This document shows positions 51,841 through 60,617 of a DNA stretch of 64,000 nt, one piece after another; the stretch's first letter is position 1; every line of letters begins with the position of its first letter. Location: contig DDYB01000022.1 in the NCBI GenBank assembly GCA_002347265.1, forward strand, positions 1-64,000, given 5' to 3'. The DNA comes from Desulfobacteraceae bacterium UBA2245. Its GTDB lineage: Bacteria > Desulfobacterota > Desulfobacteria > Desulfobacterales > UBA2245. The position numbers and the translations under genes were made by a program. The notes beneath the pieces were generated by a model. The model had not been told where the DNA came from. It saw only the letters and a program-made list of their open reading frames with translations, and ran no database searches.

Positions 51841-51889
51841 TTGATCTTTGATCTTTGATCTTTGAGCTTTGAGCTTTGAGCTTTGTTCT
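51841..51889. repeat. Tandem heptanucleotide repeat, seven units
   Basis: Seven consecutive 7-base units: three TTGATCT, three TTGAGCT and one TTGTTCT. The array lies in the 378-base gap between the radical SAM gene and folD, just upstream of the former. Such heptamer arrays can change length by slippage. No gene is seen elsewhere in the gap apart from the folD promoter. Confidence 0.95.
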
Positions 51890-52053
51890 GGAGCTGCTGC
51901 ACCATTTTGTTTTTATTAGCAAAACAGCCGCGCGAAAGCAAGACGGAAAAGAGGCGCTTCAGAATCGCGGTTCACAAAAAAGGGCGTTCATGAAAGACGG
52001 CCGCAGGAACACGTTTCCGGGAACTGTCGAATGGCAAGGATGCCGTTGCCTGC

Positions 52054-52082
52054 TTGACATCGAGCGGACATTGGCATAAAAA
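52054..52082 (+). promoter_or_regulatory. Sigma-70 promoter of folD
   Basis: A perfect -35 TTGACA at 52054-52059 is followed after 17 bases by TAAAAA at 52077-52082. The expected start is about 60 bases upstream of the folD ATG. Confidence 0.6.
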
Positions 52083-52147
52083 ATCCTTTTTACGAATGCG
52101 GCCGATCGCCTCCGCCGTTTTAAACACCAGCAAACAAGGAGACCGCC

Positions 52148-53068
52148 ATGTCGGCAAGAATACTCAGCGGCACGGAAATTTCAAAAGAGATTATCGATGA
52201 GATCGCCACGGAGGTTCGGGGAATCAAGGAACAGCACGGCATCGTTCCGGGCCTGGCTACGATTCTGGCGGGAGAAAACCCTGCTTCGCTTTCTTATGTC
52301 GCTCTAAAGATGCGGACAGCCAGGCAGGTCGGCTTCAAGGAGGTGCAGGACAACCGGCCGGCAACCATCAGCCAGAGGGATCTGCTGGCGATCATCGACC
52401 GATACAACCGGGATGAAAGCATTCACGGCATTCTGGTTCAGCTGCCCCTTCCCGGCCAAATCGATGCGGATGCGATCATCAACGCCATTGATCCGGACAA
52501 GGATGTGGACGGGTTTCACCCGGTCAACATAGGGCGTCTGCTCATCGGCGGGACTCATGTGAAATTTCCCCCCTGCACGCCCGCCGGCATTCAGGAGATG
52601 ATCCGCCGGGCCGGAATACCCACCGACGGCGCCGAGGTCGTGGTGGTCGGGCGCTCCAATATCGTGGGAAAGCCCATCGCCAACATGATGCTTCAGAAGG
52701 CGGCCGGCGCCAACGCCACGGTCACCGTGGTTCATACCGGCACCCGGAATCCCGAGGACCACTGCCGCAGAGCGGATATTCTGATCGTTGCCGCCGGAAT
52801 GCCCGGTCTGGTCAGGCCGGCCTGGATCAAGCCGGGCGCCTGCGTGATCGACGTGGGCGTCAACCGGGTCGGCGAAAAGATCAGCGAGAAGACCGGCCGG
52901 AAGGTGGCGATCCTGCGCGGAGATGTGGATTTTGAAGCGGCCCGTAATATTGCGGGCTTTATTACGCCCGTACCCGGCGGCGTGGGACCCATGACCATCG
53001 CCATGCTGATGCAAAACACGCTCAACTCGCTGAAGTACAGACTGGGAGCACTTCCGAAACCCCGGTGA
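52148..53068 (+). CDS. folD: Bifunctional methylenetetrahydrofolate dehydrogenase/methenyltetrahydrofolate cyclohydrolase
   Basis: A protein of 306 residues that interconverts methylene-, methenyl- and 10-formyl-tetrahydrofolate. The active-site Tyr and Lys are in SLSYVALKMR near residue 50, VQLPLPGQID near 100 holds the conserved Gln and Pro residues, and DKDVDGFHP near 120 the conserved Asp. The Rossmann half has VVVGRSNIVGKP and the end FITPVPGGVGPMT. In anaerobes it serves the Wood-Ljungdahl methyl branch as well as formyl-folate supply. AAGGAG precedes the ATG. A single gene. Confidence 0.95.
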   Translation: MSARILSGTEISKEIIDEIATEVRGIKEQHGIVPGLATILAGENPASLSYVALKMRTARQVGFKEVQDNRPATISQRDLLAIIDRYNRDESIHGILVQLPLPGQIDADAIINAIDPDKDVDGFHPVNIGRLLIGGTHVKFPPCTPAGIQEMIRRAGIPTDGAEVVVVGRSNIVGKPIANMMLQKAAGANATVTVVHTGTRNPEDHCRRADILIVAAGMPGLVRPAWIKPGACVIDVGVNRVGEKISEKTGRKVAILRGDVDFEAARNIAGFITPVPGGVGPMTIAMLMQNTLNSLKYRLGALPKPR

Positions 53069-53384
53069 CGAGATGTGTTACGCAATCCCCAACCGGCCTT
53101 TTCCCGAAACCGTCGTTGATGGTGGTGATTTTGTCTTGACAGATCCCGGAAAACTTCCTAAAGGGGAACGAATGATTGAAAGCAATTTTTGTTGTGAATA
53201 AACAGAAACTCATGCAATACAGAACTTCCATCGCATACACCTACAAGTATTAATGCCTGCCGCCCTGAACCCCAAGGGTGAGCAGGCTTCCCCGCAGTTT
53301 TTTCGCCGCAAGGCTTTTTTGACAACCCACTGGATCGAGTTTTCTATCCACGGATAAAACTTCCAACTTTAAACGGAGGAACCT
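53069..53384. other. Intergenic leader of the TRAP transporter operon
   Basis: A perfect TTGACA at 53136-53141 followed 17 bases later by TAAAGG could be a promoter, but the -10 is poor. GCCTGC at 53255-53260 and GCAGGC at 53282-53287 form a small hairpin whose T-run (TTTTTT) comes 12 bases later, so it is only a weak attenuator candidate. No gene is seen. Confidence 0.35.
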
Positions 53385-54410
53385 ATGAAACGTCTGCTTT
53401 TCTTGAGTCTGGTCCTTGTCTTCGGCGCCGCCTGCCTGATGCCCGGATTGGCATCTGCCGCAGAGGCCAAAACCTTTAATCTGACTTACAGCATTTTCTT
53501 TCCGCCGACCCACGGGCAGTGCAAGGCGGGTGTAGAATGGGCCCAGGAAGTTGAAAAACGCACCAACGGCGCGGTCAAAATTACCGTTTTCCCCGGCGGA
53601 ACGCTGACCAAGGCCGACCAGTGCTACGACGGCGTGGTCAACGGCATCTCGGATATCGGCATGTCCTGTTTTGCCTACAACCGCGGGCGGTTTCCCCTGA
53701 TGGAAGCCGTGGACCTTCCCATGGGATATCCCAACGGTCAGATCGCCACCCGCGTGGCGGACGGTTTTGCCAAAACCATGGCGCCCAAAGAGCTTGACGA
53801 CGTCAAGGTGCTTTACATTCATGCGCATGGTCCCGGATTGCTTCACACTCAGAAGCCGGTTGCAACCATGGAGGATCTCAAGGGAATGAAAATCCGGTCG
53901 ACCGGGCTCAGCGCCAAAGTGGTCGAAGCACTCGGCGGAGTCCCCGTGGCCATGCCGCAGCCGGAGACCTATGAATCGCTGCAGAAAGGCGTGGTCGACG
54001 GCACCTTTACGCCCATCGAAACCCTGAAGGGATGGCGCCAGGCCGAAGTCGTCCGCTCCACAACCGACAGCTTCTCGGTGGGGTACACCACCTCGATGTA
54101 TGTGGTCATGAACAAGAGCAAGTGGAACGCCCTGCCCGCCGATATTCAGAAGACAATCGAAGAGATCAACAGTGAATGGGTGGATCGTCATGGAAAAATC
54201 TGGGATGACCTGGACATCGAGGGCCGAAACTACACCCAGAGCCTGGGCAATGCGATTATTCCCCTGACCGAGGCCGAAAGCAAACGCTGGGCCGAACGGG
54301 TTCAGCCGATCATCGACCAGTATGCCAACGCCCAGAAAGAAAAGGGACTGGACGGCGACAAGGCCGTCACAACGATTCGGGCCCTGATTGAGAAGTATCA
54401 GAAACCCTGA
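53385..54410 (+). CDS. dctP: TRAP transporter substrate-binding protein (DctP family)
   Basis: A protein of 341 residues. A signal peptide (about 1-25, ending ASA) is followed by FNLTYSIFFPPTHGQCKAGVEWAQEVEKRT and the DctP family elements TVFPGGTL, MKIRSTGLSAKVVEALGG with the conserved Arg that grips a carboxylate, and PMPQPETYESLQKGVVDG-like AMPQPETYESL. It binds an organic acid in the periplasm and delivers it to the DctQM permease encoded next. The substrate is unknown, though the Arg suggests a carboxylate. Confidence 0.94.
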   Translation: MKRLLFLSLVLVFGAACLMPGLASAAEAKTFNLTYSIFFPPTHGQCKAGVEWAQEVEKRTNGAVKITVFPGGTLTKADQCYDGVVNGISDIGMSCFAYNRGRFPLMEAVDLPMGYPNGQIATRVADGFAKTMAPKELDDVKVLYIHAHGPGLLHTQKPVATMEDLKGMKIRSTGLSAKVVEALGGVPVAMPQPETYESLQKGVVDGTFTPIETLKGWRQAEVVRSTTDSFSVGYTTSMYVVMNKSKWNALPADIQKTIEEINSEWVDRHGKIWDDLDIEGRNYTQSLGNAIIPLTEAESKRWAERVQPIIDQYANAQKEKGLDGDKAVTTIRALIEKYQKP

Positions 54411-54433
54411 GCATATCCGTAAGGAATCCTTTC

Positions 54434-54916
54434 ATGGACCGAGCATATCAAAAAACCAGATCGTTTGCCGTCGGATTCAACTGGATCGCATGCTTTGCGA
54501 TTGTGGTCATGATGCTGCTGACCACGACCGATGTGATCATGCGGCTGGTGGCGACGCCGATTCCCGGAGTCTACGAGATCGTCGGCCTGCTGGGCGTCGC
54601 CGCGGTTTCCTTTTCCATGGCCTATACCTCCGTGGAAAAAGGACACATCGCCGTTGAATTTCTGGTGCGTAAGCTGTCCCGAAAAACCCAGGCAGTCGTT
54701 GCTGCGGCAAACGATTTTCTTTCCTTGGTTCTGTTTTTCTTCATCTGCCGGCAATCCGTCGTGTATGCGGGCGTCCTGAAACAGAGCGGCGAGGTCAGCC
54801 TCACCATTCAGATGCCGATTTATCCCTTTGTGTACGGAATCGCGATCGGATGCGCGGCGCTTTGCATTGTGCTGCTGATGGAGTTGATTCAATCAATCAG
54901 AAGGATCGTTCAATGA
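54434..54916 (+). CDS. dctQ: TRAP transporter small permease (DctQ)
   Basis: A protein of 160 residues with four hydrophobic spans (about 16-36, 45-62, 85-106 and 130-150). The family segment TTTDVIMRLVATPIPGVYEI near residue 30 is well conserved, with the later AYTSVEKGHIAVEFLV. It scaffolds the large permease in the inner membrane. AAGGAATCC precedes the ATG. The stop overlaps the dctM start codon (ATGA). Confidence 0.94.
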   Translation: MDRAYQKTRSFAVGFNWIACFAIVVMMLLTTTDVIMRLVATPIPGVYEIVGLLGVAAVSFSMAYTSVEKGHIAVEFLVRKLSRKTQAVVAAANDFLSLVLFFFICRQSVVYAGVLKQSGEVSLTIQMPIYPFVYGIAIGCAALCIVLLMELIQSIRRIVQ

Positions 54917-56214
54917 GCCCCACGATCGTCGGCCTGATCGGCATTTTTGCGCTGCTGATCCTGATATTCTCCAAAATGCCGGTGGGATTTCTCATGGCAT
55001 TGATCGGTTTCGTCGGCTTCGGGTTTCTGGTATCCTTTGAAGCCTCGCTGAACCTGATCGCCAGGGACGTGTTTGCGGTATTCGGTTCTTACAATCTGAC
55101 GGTCATCCCCCTGTTTGTGTTCATGGGACAGATCGCCTTTCATTCCGGAATCAGTGCGCGGTTGTTCGACACGGCCTATAAATTCATGGGCCATCTGCCC
55201 GGCGGTCTGGCGATTGCCACCGTGTGGGCCTGCGCCGCGTTTTCGGCCATATGCGGTTCCACCAACGCCACGGCGGCCACCATGGCCGCCGCAACCCTGC
55301 CGGAAATGAAGCGGTATAACTACAAGGCAGGCCTTGCCACCGGCGTGGTGGCGGCCGGCGGCAGCCTCGGCATACTGATTCCGCCCAGCGTGATTTTCAT
55401 CGTTTATGGAATCATGACCGAACAGTCCATCGGCAAACTCTTCATTGCAGGAATCATTCCCGGAATCCTCTTGACCCTGCTGTTCATCGCCACCATTGTG
55501 ATCTGGGTCATGCTGAAACCCGATCTCGCACCGCGCGCGCAAAGGGCGACCTTCAGGGAAATGATCGCTTCCCTCTCCGGTCTGGTCGAAACCCTGCTCC
55601 TGTTTCTGCTGGTGATGGGGGGACTTTTTGCCGGCTTCTTCACGCCCACGGAAGCCGGCGGCATCGGCGCCTTCGGCACGCTGGCGCTGGCCGTGATAAA
55701 ACGCAATCTGACCTGGAAAGGTTTTATTGCCGCCTTGTTTGAGACCACGCGCATCTCGTGCATGATCCTGGTCATCGTGGCCGGCGCGACCATATTCGGT
55801 CACTTTCTGGCGGTATCCAGAATTCCTTTTGAAATCGCCAACTGGATATCGGGTTTTGATCTGCCGCCTTATGTGATCATGTTTTTCATTATTCTCGTCT
55901 ATCTGGTGGGCGGGTGTTTTATCGATGCCCTGGCCCTGATCATGCTGACGGTTCCGATCTTCTATCCGGTCATCACCCACTTCGGATACGATCCGATCTG
56001 GTTCGGCGTGATCATCGTTCTGATCACGCAGATCGGCATCATCACACCGCCGGTGGGAATCAACGTCTACGTGGTCAGCGGCGTGGCCCGGGACGTTCCC
56101 CTGGAGGTGATCTTCAAGGGATCGGTGCCGTTTCTCATCGCGCTGATCATCGGAACGTTTCTGCTGATTCCGTTCCCGCAGATCGCCCTGTACCTGCCGA
56201 GTCTGATACGGTAA
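54913..56214 (+). CDS. dctM: TRAP transporter large permease (DctM)
   Basis: A protein of 433 residues with about twelve hydrophobic segments. Family motifs are complete: KMPVGFLMALIGFVGFG near the start, SGISARLFDTAYKFMGHLPGGLAIATVWACA, FSAICGSTNATAATMAA, GGSLGILIPPSVIFIVYG and the later TEAGGIGAFG, IGIITPPVGINVYV. It moves the bound acid inward with sodium as coupling ion in known examples. The ATG at 54913 overlaps the dctQ stop. It ends the operon before a strong terminator. Confidence 0.95.
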   Translation: MSPTIVGLIGIFALLILIFSKMPVGFLMALIGFVGFGFLVSFEASLNLIARDVFAVFGSYNLTVIPLFVFMGQIAFHSGISARLFDTAYKFMGHLPGGLAIATVWACAAFSAICGSTNATAATMAAATLPEMKRYNYKAGLATGVVAAGGSLGILIPPSVIFIVYGIMTEQSIGKLFIAGIIPGILLTLLFIATIVIWVMLKPDLAPRAQRATFREMIASLSGLVETLLLFLLVMGGLFAGFFTPTEAGGIGAFGTLALAVIKRNLTWKGFIAALFETTRISCMILVIVAGATIFGHFLAVSRIPFEIANWISGFDLPPYVIMFFIILVYLVGGCFIDALALIMLTVPIFYPVITHFGYDPIWFGVIIVLITQIGIITPPVGINVYVVSGVARDVPLEVIFKGSVPFLIALIIGTFLLIPFPQIALYLPSLIR

Positions 56215-56237
56215 AATACGCACGCCGACAAAACGAT

Positions 56238-56270
56238 CGGAGCCGAAGTCCCAAAAGGACTTCGGCTCCG
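56238..56270. terminator. Strong intrinsic terminator between dctM and convergent argC
   Basis: CGGAGCCGAAGTCC at 56238-56251 pairs perfectly with GGACTTCGGCTCCG at 56257-56270 (14-bp stem, loop CAAAA), followed by TTGTTTT on the plus strand and by TCGTTTTG on the minus strand. It can act on both dctPQM and argC transcripts. Confidence 0.93.
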
Positions 56271-56349
56271 TTGTTTTCGAAAAAAACCTGTATTACAGGC
56301 CGTTGAAAAACAAAAATCAGGTCGTCGGGCACAGTTTTTCGGCAGCCTG

Positions 56350-57387
56350 TTAAAGCGGGAAGGGCACGGCGTCCAACCCCCGGGCCTCATTCAGCCCCAG
56401 CATGATGTTCATGTTCTGGACGGCCTGCCCGGCCGCGCCTTTCACCAGGTTGTCAATCACCGATACAAGGACGATCCGTTCGCTTCTCTTGTCTTTTCGA
56501 ACGCCGATCTCACAGATGTTGGTTCCGCGAACGTTCAGCGTATCGGGCATCAGGTCGTCGGAACAGAGGCGTACGAAACGTCTTCCCGCGTAAGCCTCGC
56601 CGATGCAACTCCGCATGTCGCCGGCGGAAACCGCGCCCGCGGGCCTCAGATACAAAGTGGTGAGCATTCCCCGGGTCATGGGAACCAGGTGGGGCACAAA
56701 ACAAAGCGGCACCGGCCTTCCCGCCTCCCGTCCGAGAATCTCCTGCATTTCCGGAGTATGCCGGTGAGCGCCGACCTTATACGCCTTGAACGAATCATTG
56801 ACCGAACAGAAATGACTGGAAATGGAAAGAGAACGCCCCGCGCCGCTGACCCCGGATTTGGAGTCGGCAATGATGCCGTCGAGTTCTATCATGCGCTTCC
56901 GTATCAGCGGAACCAGAGGCAGCAGCACGCTGGTGGGATAGCACCCCGGATTTCCGATCAGGTCCGCTCCGCGAATCTCTTCGGTATATGCCTCGCTCAG
57001 GCCGTACACGGCTTGTTCAAGAAGTTCCTTTGCGATATGTGGCTGATAAAAGGCCTCATAGGTGGAAGGGTCCCGGAACCGGAAATCCGCTGAAAGGTCG
57101 ATGACCCGTTTTTTCCGGCGGATCAGCCCCGGAATCAGTTCCATGGGAAGCTGATGCGGCAGCGAGGTAAACACCACATCGGCAAGCTCGCTGATTTTTT
57201 CTTCGGAATACGGTTCACAGACCAGATCCACCGCGCCGGAGAAGGCCGGATATATCTTGTCCAGCCGGGTTCCGGCATACTGCCGGGAAGTTATGATCGT
57301 CAGCTCTACATCCGGATGCCCGGCAAGCAGTCGAACCAGTTCGGCGCCGGCATATCCCGTTGCGCCCACCACACCGACTCGCACCAT
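56350..57387 (-). CDS. argC: N-acetyl-gamma-glutamyl-phosphate reductase
   Basis: A protein of 345 residues that reduces N-acetyl-glutamyl-phosphate in arginine synthesis. The NADP-binding GATGYAGAELVRLL is at 7-20, and the catalytic Cys is in GNPGCYPTSVLLPL near residue 148. GVSGAGRSL, HRHTPEMQEI with the conserved His, and VPHLVPMTRGML are all present. GAAGGAGG precedes the ATG. It is the last gene of the pyk-side run on the minus strand. Confidence 0.96.
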   Translation of the reverse strand: MVRVGVVGATGYAGAELVRLLAGHPDVELTIITSRQYAGTRLDKIYPAFSGAVDLVCEPYSEEKISELADVVFTSLPHQLPMELIPGLIRRKKRVIDLSADFRFRDPSTYEAFYQPHIAKELLEQAVYGLSEAYTEEIRGADLIGNPGCYPTSVLLPLVPLIRKRMIELDGIIADSKSGVSGAGRSLSISSHFCSVNDSFKAYKVGAHRHTPEMQEILGREAGRPVPLCFVPHLVPMTRGMLTTLYLRPAGAVSAGDMRSCIGEAYAGRRFVRLCSDDLMPDTLNVRGTNICEIGVRKDKRSERIVLVSVIDNLVKGAAGQAVQNMNIMLGLNEARGLDAVPFPL

Positions 57388-57465
57388 AAAATTCCTCCTT
57401 CAAAAGGACAGCTCTTCGGAAAAGCTCGAAGCGCCGCCATAACGGTTGATTCATAACGCAATGCG

Positions 57466-57681
57466 TCAGGATGATTTTTTCGTCAAATTCGAGGTCAGAT
57501 CCCTGATGATGGCCACCACGTTCTGCCCATGTTTTTTGGCAATCAGATGGGCCTCATCCACCACGCCGGTCGCCTGCTCGCGAAGCACCGACAGTTCAGG
57601 GAGCGGCATGCCGGCCTTCTGATATTTCCATGCCAGCAGCCGCATCGCCAGTTTCTCTTCCTGGTTTCTGACAAATCCCAT
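57466..57681 (-). CDS. Small conserved-looking helical protein of unknown function
   Basis: A protein of 71 residues without a known domain. It is rich in charged and hydrophobic residues in a helical pattern: QEEKLAMRLLAWKYQKAGMPLPELSVL, then ATGVVDEAHLIAKKHGQNV, and it has no membrane span or cysteines. The ATG at 57681 is favoured by AAAGGG upstream; a GTG seven codons earlier is possible. It lies 27 bases after pyk and 78 before argC, so it may be co-transcribed with both. The reading frame is real by spacing and ribosome-binding site, not by recognised homology. Confidence 0.6.
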   Translation of the reverse strand: MGFVRNQEEKLAMRLLAWKYQKAGMPLPELSVLREQATGVVDEAHLIAKKHGQNVVAIIRDLTSNLTKKSS

Positions 57682-57708
57682 AGCCGCCCTTTCTATGTCC
57701 ACCGGGGT

Positions 57709-59112
57709 TCAGAATTGTTTGACCCTGAGCATATTGGTTGTGCCCTGCGCCCATACCGGATGACCGGCCGTAATGACGGCCAGGTCGCCTTTGCCGACCA
57801 ATCCGGTCTTCCAGACCGTCTGAGCGGTCTGCTCGATTTTTTCGTCCGTGTCCCGGGTTTCCGGAACCAGGCTGGGAATGCAGCCCCAGTAAAGCGCCAG
57901 ACGTCTGACCGTCCGTGAATCCGGCGACAGGGCCAGAATCCTGGACCGGGGCTTGAACCGGGAGATGTTGGCCGCCGTGAATCCGGACCGGGTGGTGGCC
58001 GCGATGACGGCGGCATTCAGGTGATCGGCCAGAATGCAGGATGCATAGGCCACCGATTCGGAAATATTCTTTTCGGGCATCATTTTCAGATACCGTTCAT
58101 GGTCGAAGCTTTGCTCCGCGTTTTCAGAGATGCGCGCCATGAATTTCACCGACTCGACCGGAAATCCTCCCGAGGCCGTCTCTTCGGAAAGCATGACCGC
58201 GTCGGCGCCGTCCAGAACCGCATTGGCGACGTCGGCTGCTTCCGCACGGGTGGGGCGGGGAGAATCCACCATGGATCGAAGCATCTGGGTGGCGATAATC
58301 ACCGGCTTTCCCACCTTGTTCGCCATTTTCACCAGCATTTTCTGAATGGCGGGCACTCTTTCAAGCGCAATCTCCACACCCAGATCTCCCCGGGCCACCA
58401 TGATGCCGTCAGCCGCGGCCATGATTGCCTCGATGTTGTTCAAAGCCTCGTGTTTTTCGATCTTGGCGATGACCGGCACGCTTTTCCGATTTTCCGAAAT
58501 GACGCGTTTCAGATGAGCGATGTCCTCGGCCCTGCGCACAAACGACAGGGCCACAAAATCCACATCGTTTTCCAGTCCAAAAAGAAGGTCCTCGTAATCC
58601 TTGGGCGTCATGGCGTCGACCGATATCGTCGAAGACGGCAGATTGATCCCTTTATGAGAGGTGAGAACGCCGCCGGTGATCACCTTGCAGACAACGTCGG
58701 GCCCGGCGGTGTACAGCACGGATAATTCCATCATTCCGTCGGCCATCAGGATGGAATCTCCGGGGCGCACCTCTCTGGACAGATCGGCGTAGGAAACCGA
58801 AACGCGCTCCGGCGTCCCCTCAACCGGTTCACTGGTCAAAACGAATGTCTGCCCCGGCGTCAGCCGCAAACCGGGTTCCGGAATCACGCCCACCCGTATT
58901 TTGGGGCCGCACAGATCCTGAAGAATCGCAACCGGTTTTCCCAGATCCTCTGAAACCGCACGAATGATCCGGATTTTTTCAAGATGCTCAGCGTGCGTTC
59001 CATGGGAAAAATTCAACCGGGCCACATCCATTCCGCCGGCAACCAGTTCACGGATCATGTCCCGCGTTTCGCTGGCAGGGCCGATGGTGCAAACGATCTT
59101 GGTTTTGGGCAT
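57709..59112 (-). CDS. pyk: Pyruvate kinase
   Basis: A protein of 467 residues that forms pyruvate and ATP from phosphoenolpyruvate and ADP. It starts TKIVCTIGPASE and has ARLNFSHGTHAEH, the catalytic Lys in VIAKIEKHEALNN, metal and PEP sites in DGIMVARGDLGVE, and VIIATQMLRSM followed by PTRAEAADVANAVLDGADAVMLSEETA. The C-terminal allosteric domain is present. GGGAGG lies six bases before the ATG at 59112. Confidence 0.96.
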   Translation of the reverse strand: MPKTKIVCTIGPASETRDMIRELVAGGMDVARLNFSHGTHAEHLEKIRIIRAVSEDLGKPVAILQDLCGPKIRVGVIPEPGLRLTPGQTFVLTSEPVEGTPERVSVSYADLSREVRPGDSILMADGMMELSVLYTAGPDVVCKVITGGVLTSHKGINLPSSTISVDAMTPKDYEDLLFGLENDVDFVALSFVRRAEDIAHLKRVISENRKSVPVIAKIEKHEALNNIEAIMAAADGIMVARGDLGVEIALERVPAIQKMLVKMANKVGKPVIIATQMLRSMVDSPRPTRAEAADVANAVLDGADAVMLSEETASGGFPVESVKFMARISENAEQSFDHERYLKMMPEKNISESVAYASCILADHLNAAVIAATTRSGFTAANISRFKPRSRILALSPDSRTVRRLALYWGCIPSLVPETRDTDEKIEQTAQTVWKTGLVGKGDLAVITAGHPVWAQGTTNMLRVKQF

Positions 59113-59140
59113 GATCACCCTCCCTTTGAAACCGGCGGCC

Positions 59141-60610
59141 TCATCCTTCGTCTTTTCCGCCGGCAGGCATGCAGATTCGCATCAGCGCGTGTTCCAGAAT
59201 GATCTTCGGGGCCTGTCCGGAGGATTTGAGCTGATAATCCGCCTCGGCCAGGCAATCGACCGCGGATAGAAGATCGGCCCGGGAAAAATTGTAGGAAAGC
59301 CGCCATAAGGAAAAAACAGGATAAGTACTTTTTGAATTTTTGACAATAAAAAGATCCGAGGCCGGCTGCCTGCGCCGCCTGGGTTTGGATTCGGAACCGT
59401 TTGCGCTTTTTTCCTGCGCTTCCTGCCAGTGATTCAGGCGATCGGAAAGCATCTGATCGTAGGATTCCATCAGGGGCGCCACCTGGCTGTTAAATACCGG
59501 AAAGGACTGATCCCGCAGCTGCCGGACCTGTGGATTTCTTTCCGAAAAATCCCGAATCAGCAGCAGCTTTCGAACCTGGTTGATCAGGGCGGACAGAATC
59601 TGCAGCGGGTGAAGTCCGTTTTTCAGCAGGGAGTCAACCAGCGCCAGCGAATCGGCGAGCTTTCTTTCAGCCACGGCGCCGGTCAGGGCGTAGATCGGAT
59701 CCTGCCGGGTCCGGCTCAGCACGGCCTGCACGTCGGCGCCGGTAATGCGCTTCCGCTCCCCGGTGAAATCGATCAGCTTGTCCAGGTTGTTGAAAAAATT
59801 TCTCGGGTCAAAGCCGGTCATGTCGAAAAGCGCATCATAGGCTTCGCGGGTCATCTGCTTTCCGCTTTTTTGAAGCCTTTCGGACATCTGCTGATGCAAT
59901 ACCGCATCCTGAATCTTTCGATCGGCCTTCCGCTCCCCGGCCGGAACCGAACAGTCAATGACCATGCCCTTTTCTTCAATGGCCCGAAAAAGCGCGCTTC
60001 GTTTTTCCACGCTCTGAAGCGCCAGAATCAGATGGTTTCCCTGCGGAAACCCTTTTTCAATGACCCTTTCCAGCAATCCGGCCGTATCTCCGGTGCGAGG
60101 CGCCGTGATGTTGTGACTAACCGCATAGGCGGCAAGGGTTTCCACCCAGCTTTCATCTTCGGCAAGATCGGCGGAATCGAAGATCTTTTCACCCTGTCCC
60201 GGGCCCAGGTCCTCGAAGACGCGCCCCTGAAGCGCCAGCGCCCTGGCCAGATAGCCGGCGGCCCGGGTCATGTCTTCCTTTTCGAAGGCATCCTTTGCCT
60301 TTTTGAGAAACTGAGATGGATCCCGCCGCCCCTGAAATATTTCTGGATCCTGAAGGATGACGAGTTTCGGACCGGGCAGCATGGAAAAGGTTCTGAGCTT
60401 CTGAACCGCCTCCACCACGCGGTCATGTTCACCTTCAAGGTATTCGCAGGTGAACTCGCGGTCGGATTCGGGCGCCAGAGCCTGAATCAGCTCCTGAACA
60501 ACGGAACGGCACAGCATTTCCTGACCGTAAATCAGGTAAATTGCCTTTGCCTGTTCCGGGTTGAGATCCTTGAGATAGGATTTAAATGCGGAATAATCCA
60601 TCGCAGTCAT
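59141..60610 (-). CDS. holA: DNA polymerase III delta subunit
   Basis: A protein of 489 residues, the clamp-loader delta subunit that opens the beta clamp. The N-terminal domain has IYLIYGQEMLCRSVVQEL and the clamp-binding region LRTFSMLPGPKLVIL. Near residue 260 FDMTGFDPRNFFNNLDKLIDF and then QDPIYALTGAVAERKLADSL mark domain III. It is about 150 residues longer than usual; extra sequence is found at about 115-190 and in a basic insert near 410 (SESKPRRRRQPAS). It lies eight bases after lgt. Confidence 0.88.
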   Translation of the reverse strand: MTAMDYSAFKSYLKDLNPEQAKAIYLIYGQEMLCRSVVQELIQALAPESDREFTCEYLEGEHDRVVEAVQKLRTFSMLPGPKLVILQDPEIFQGRRDPSQFLKKAKDAFEKEDMTRAAGYLARALALQGRVFEDLGPGQGEKIFDSADLAEDESWVETLAAYAVSHNITAPRTGDTAGLLERVIEKGFPQGNHLILALQSVEKRSALFRAIEEKGMVIDCSVPAGERKADRKIQDAVLHQQMSERLQKSGKQMTREAYDALFDMTGFDPRNFFNNLDKLIDFTGERKRITGADVQAVLSRTRQDPIYALTGAVAERKLADSLALVDSLLKNGLHPLQILSALINQVRKLLLIRDFSERNPQVRQLRDQSFPVFNSQVAPLMESYDQMLSDRLNHWQEAQEKSANGSESKPRRRRQPASDLFIVKNSKSTYPVFSLWRLSYNFSRADLLSAVDCLAEADYQLKSSGQAPKIILEHALMRICMPAGGKDEG

Positions 60611-60617
60611 GAAGCGT

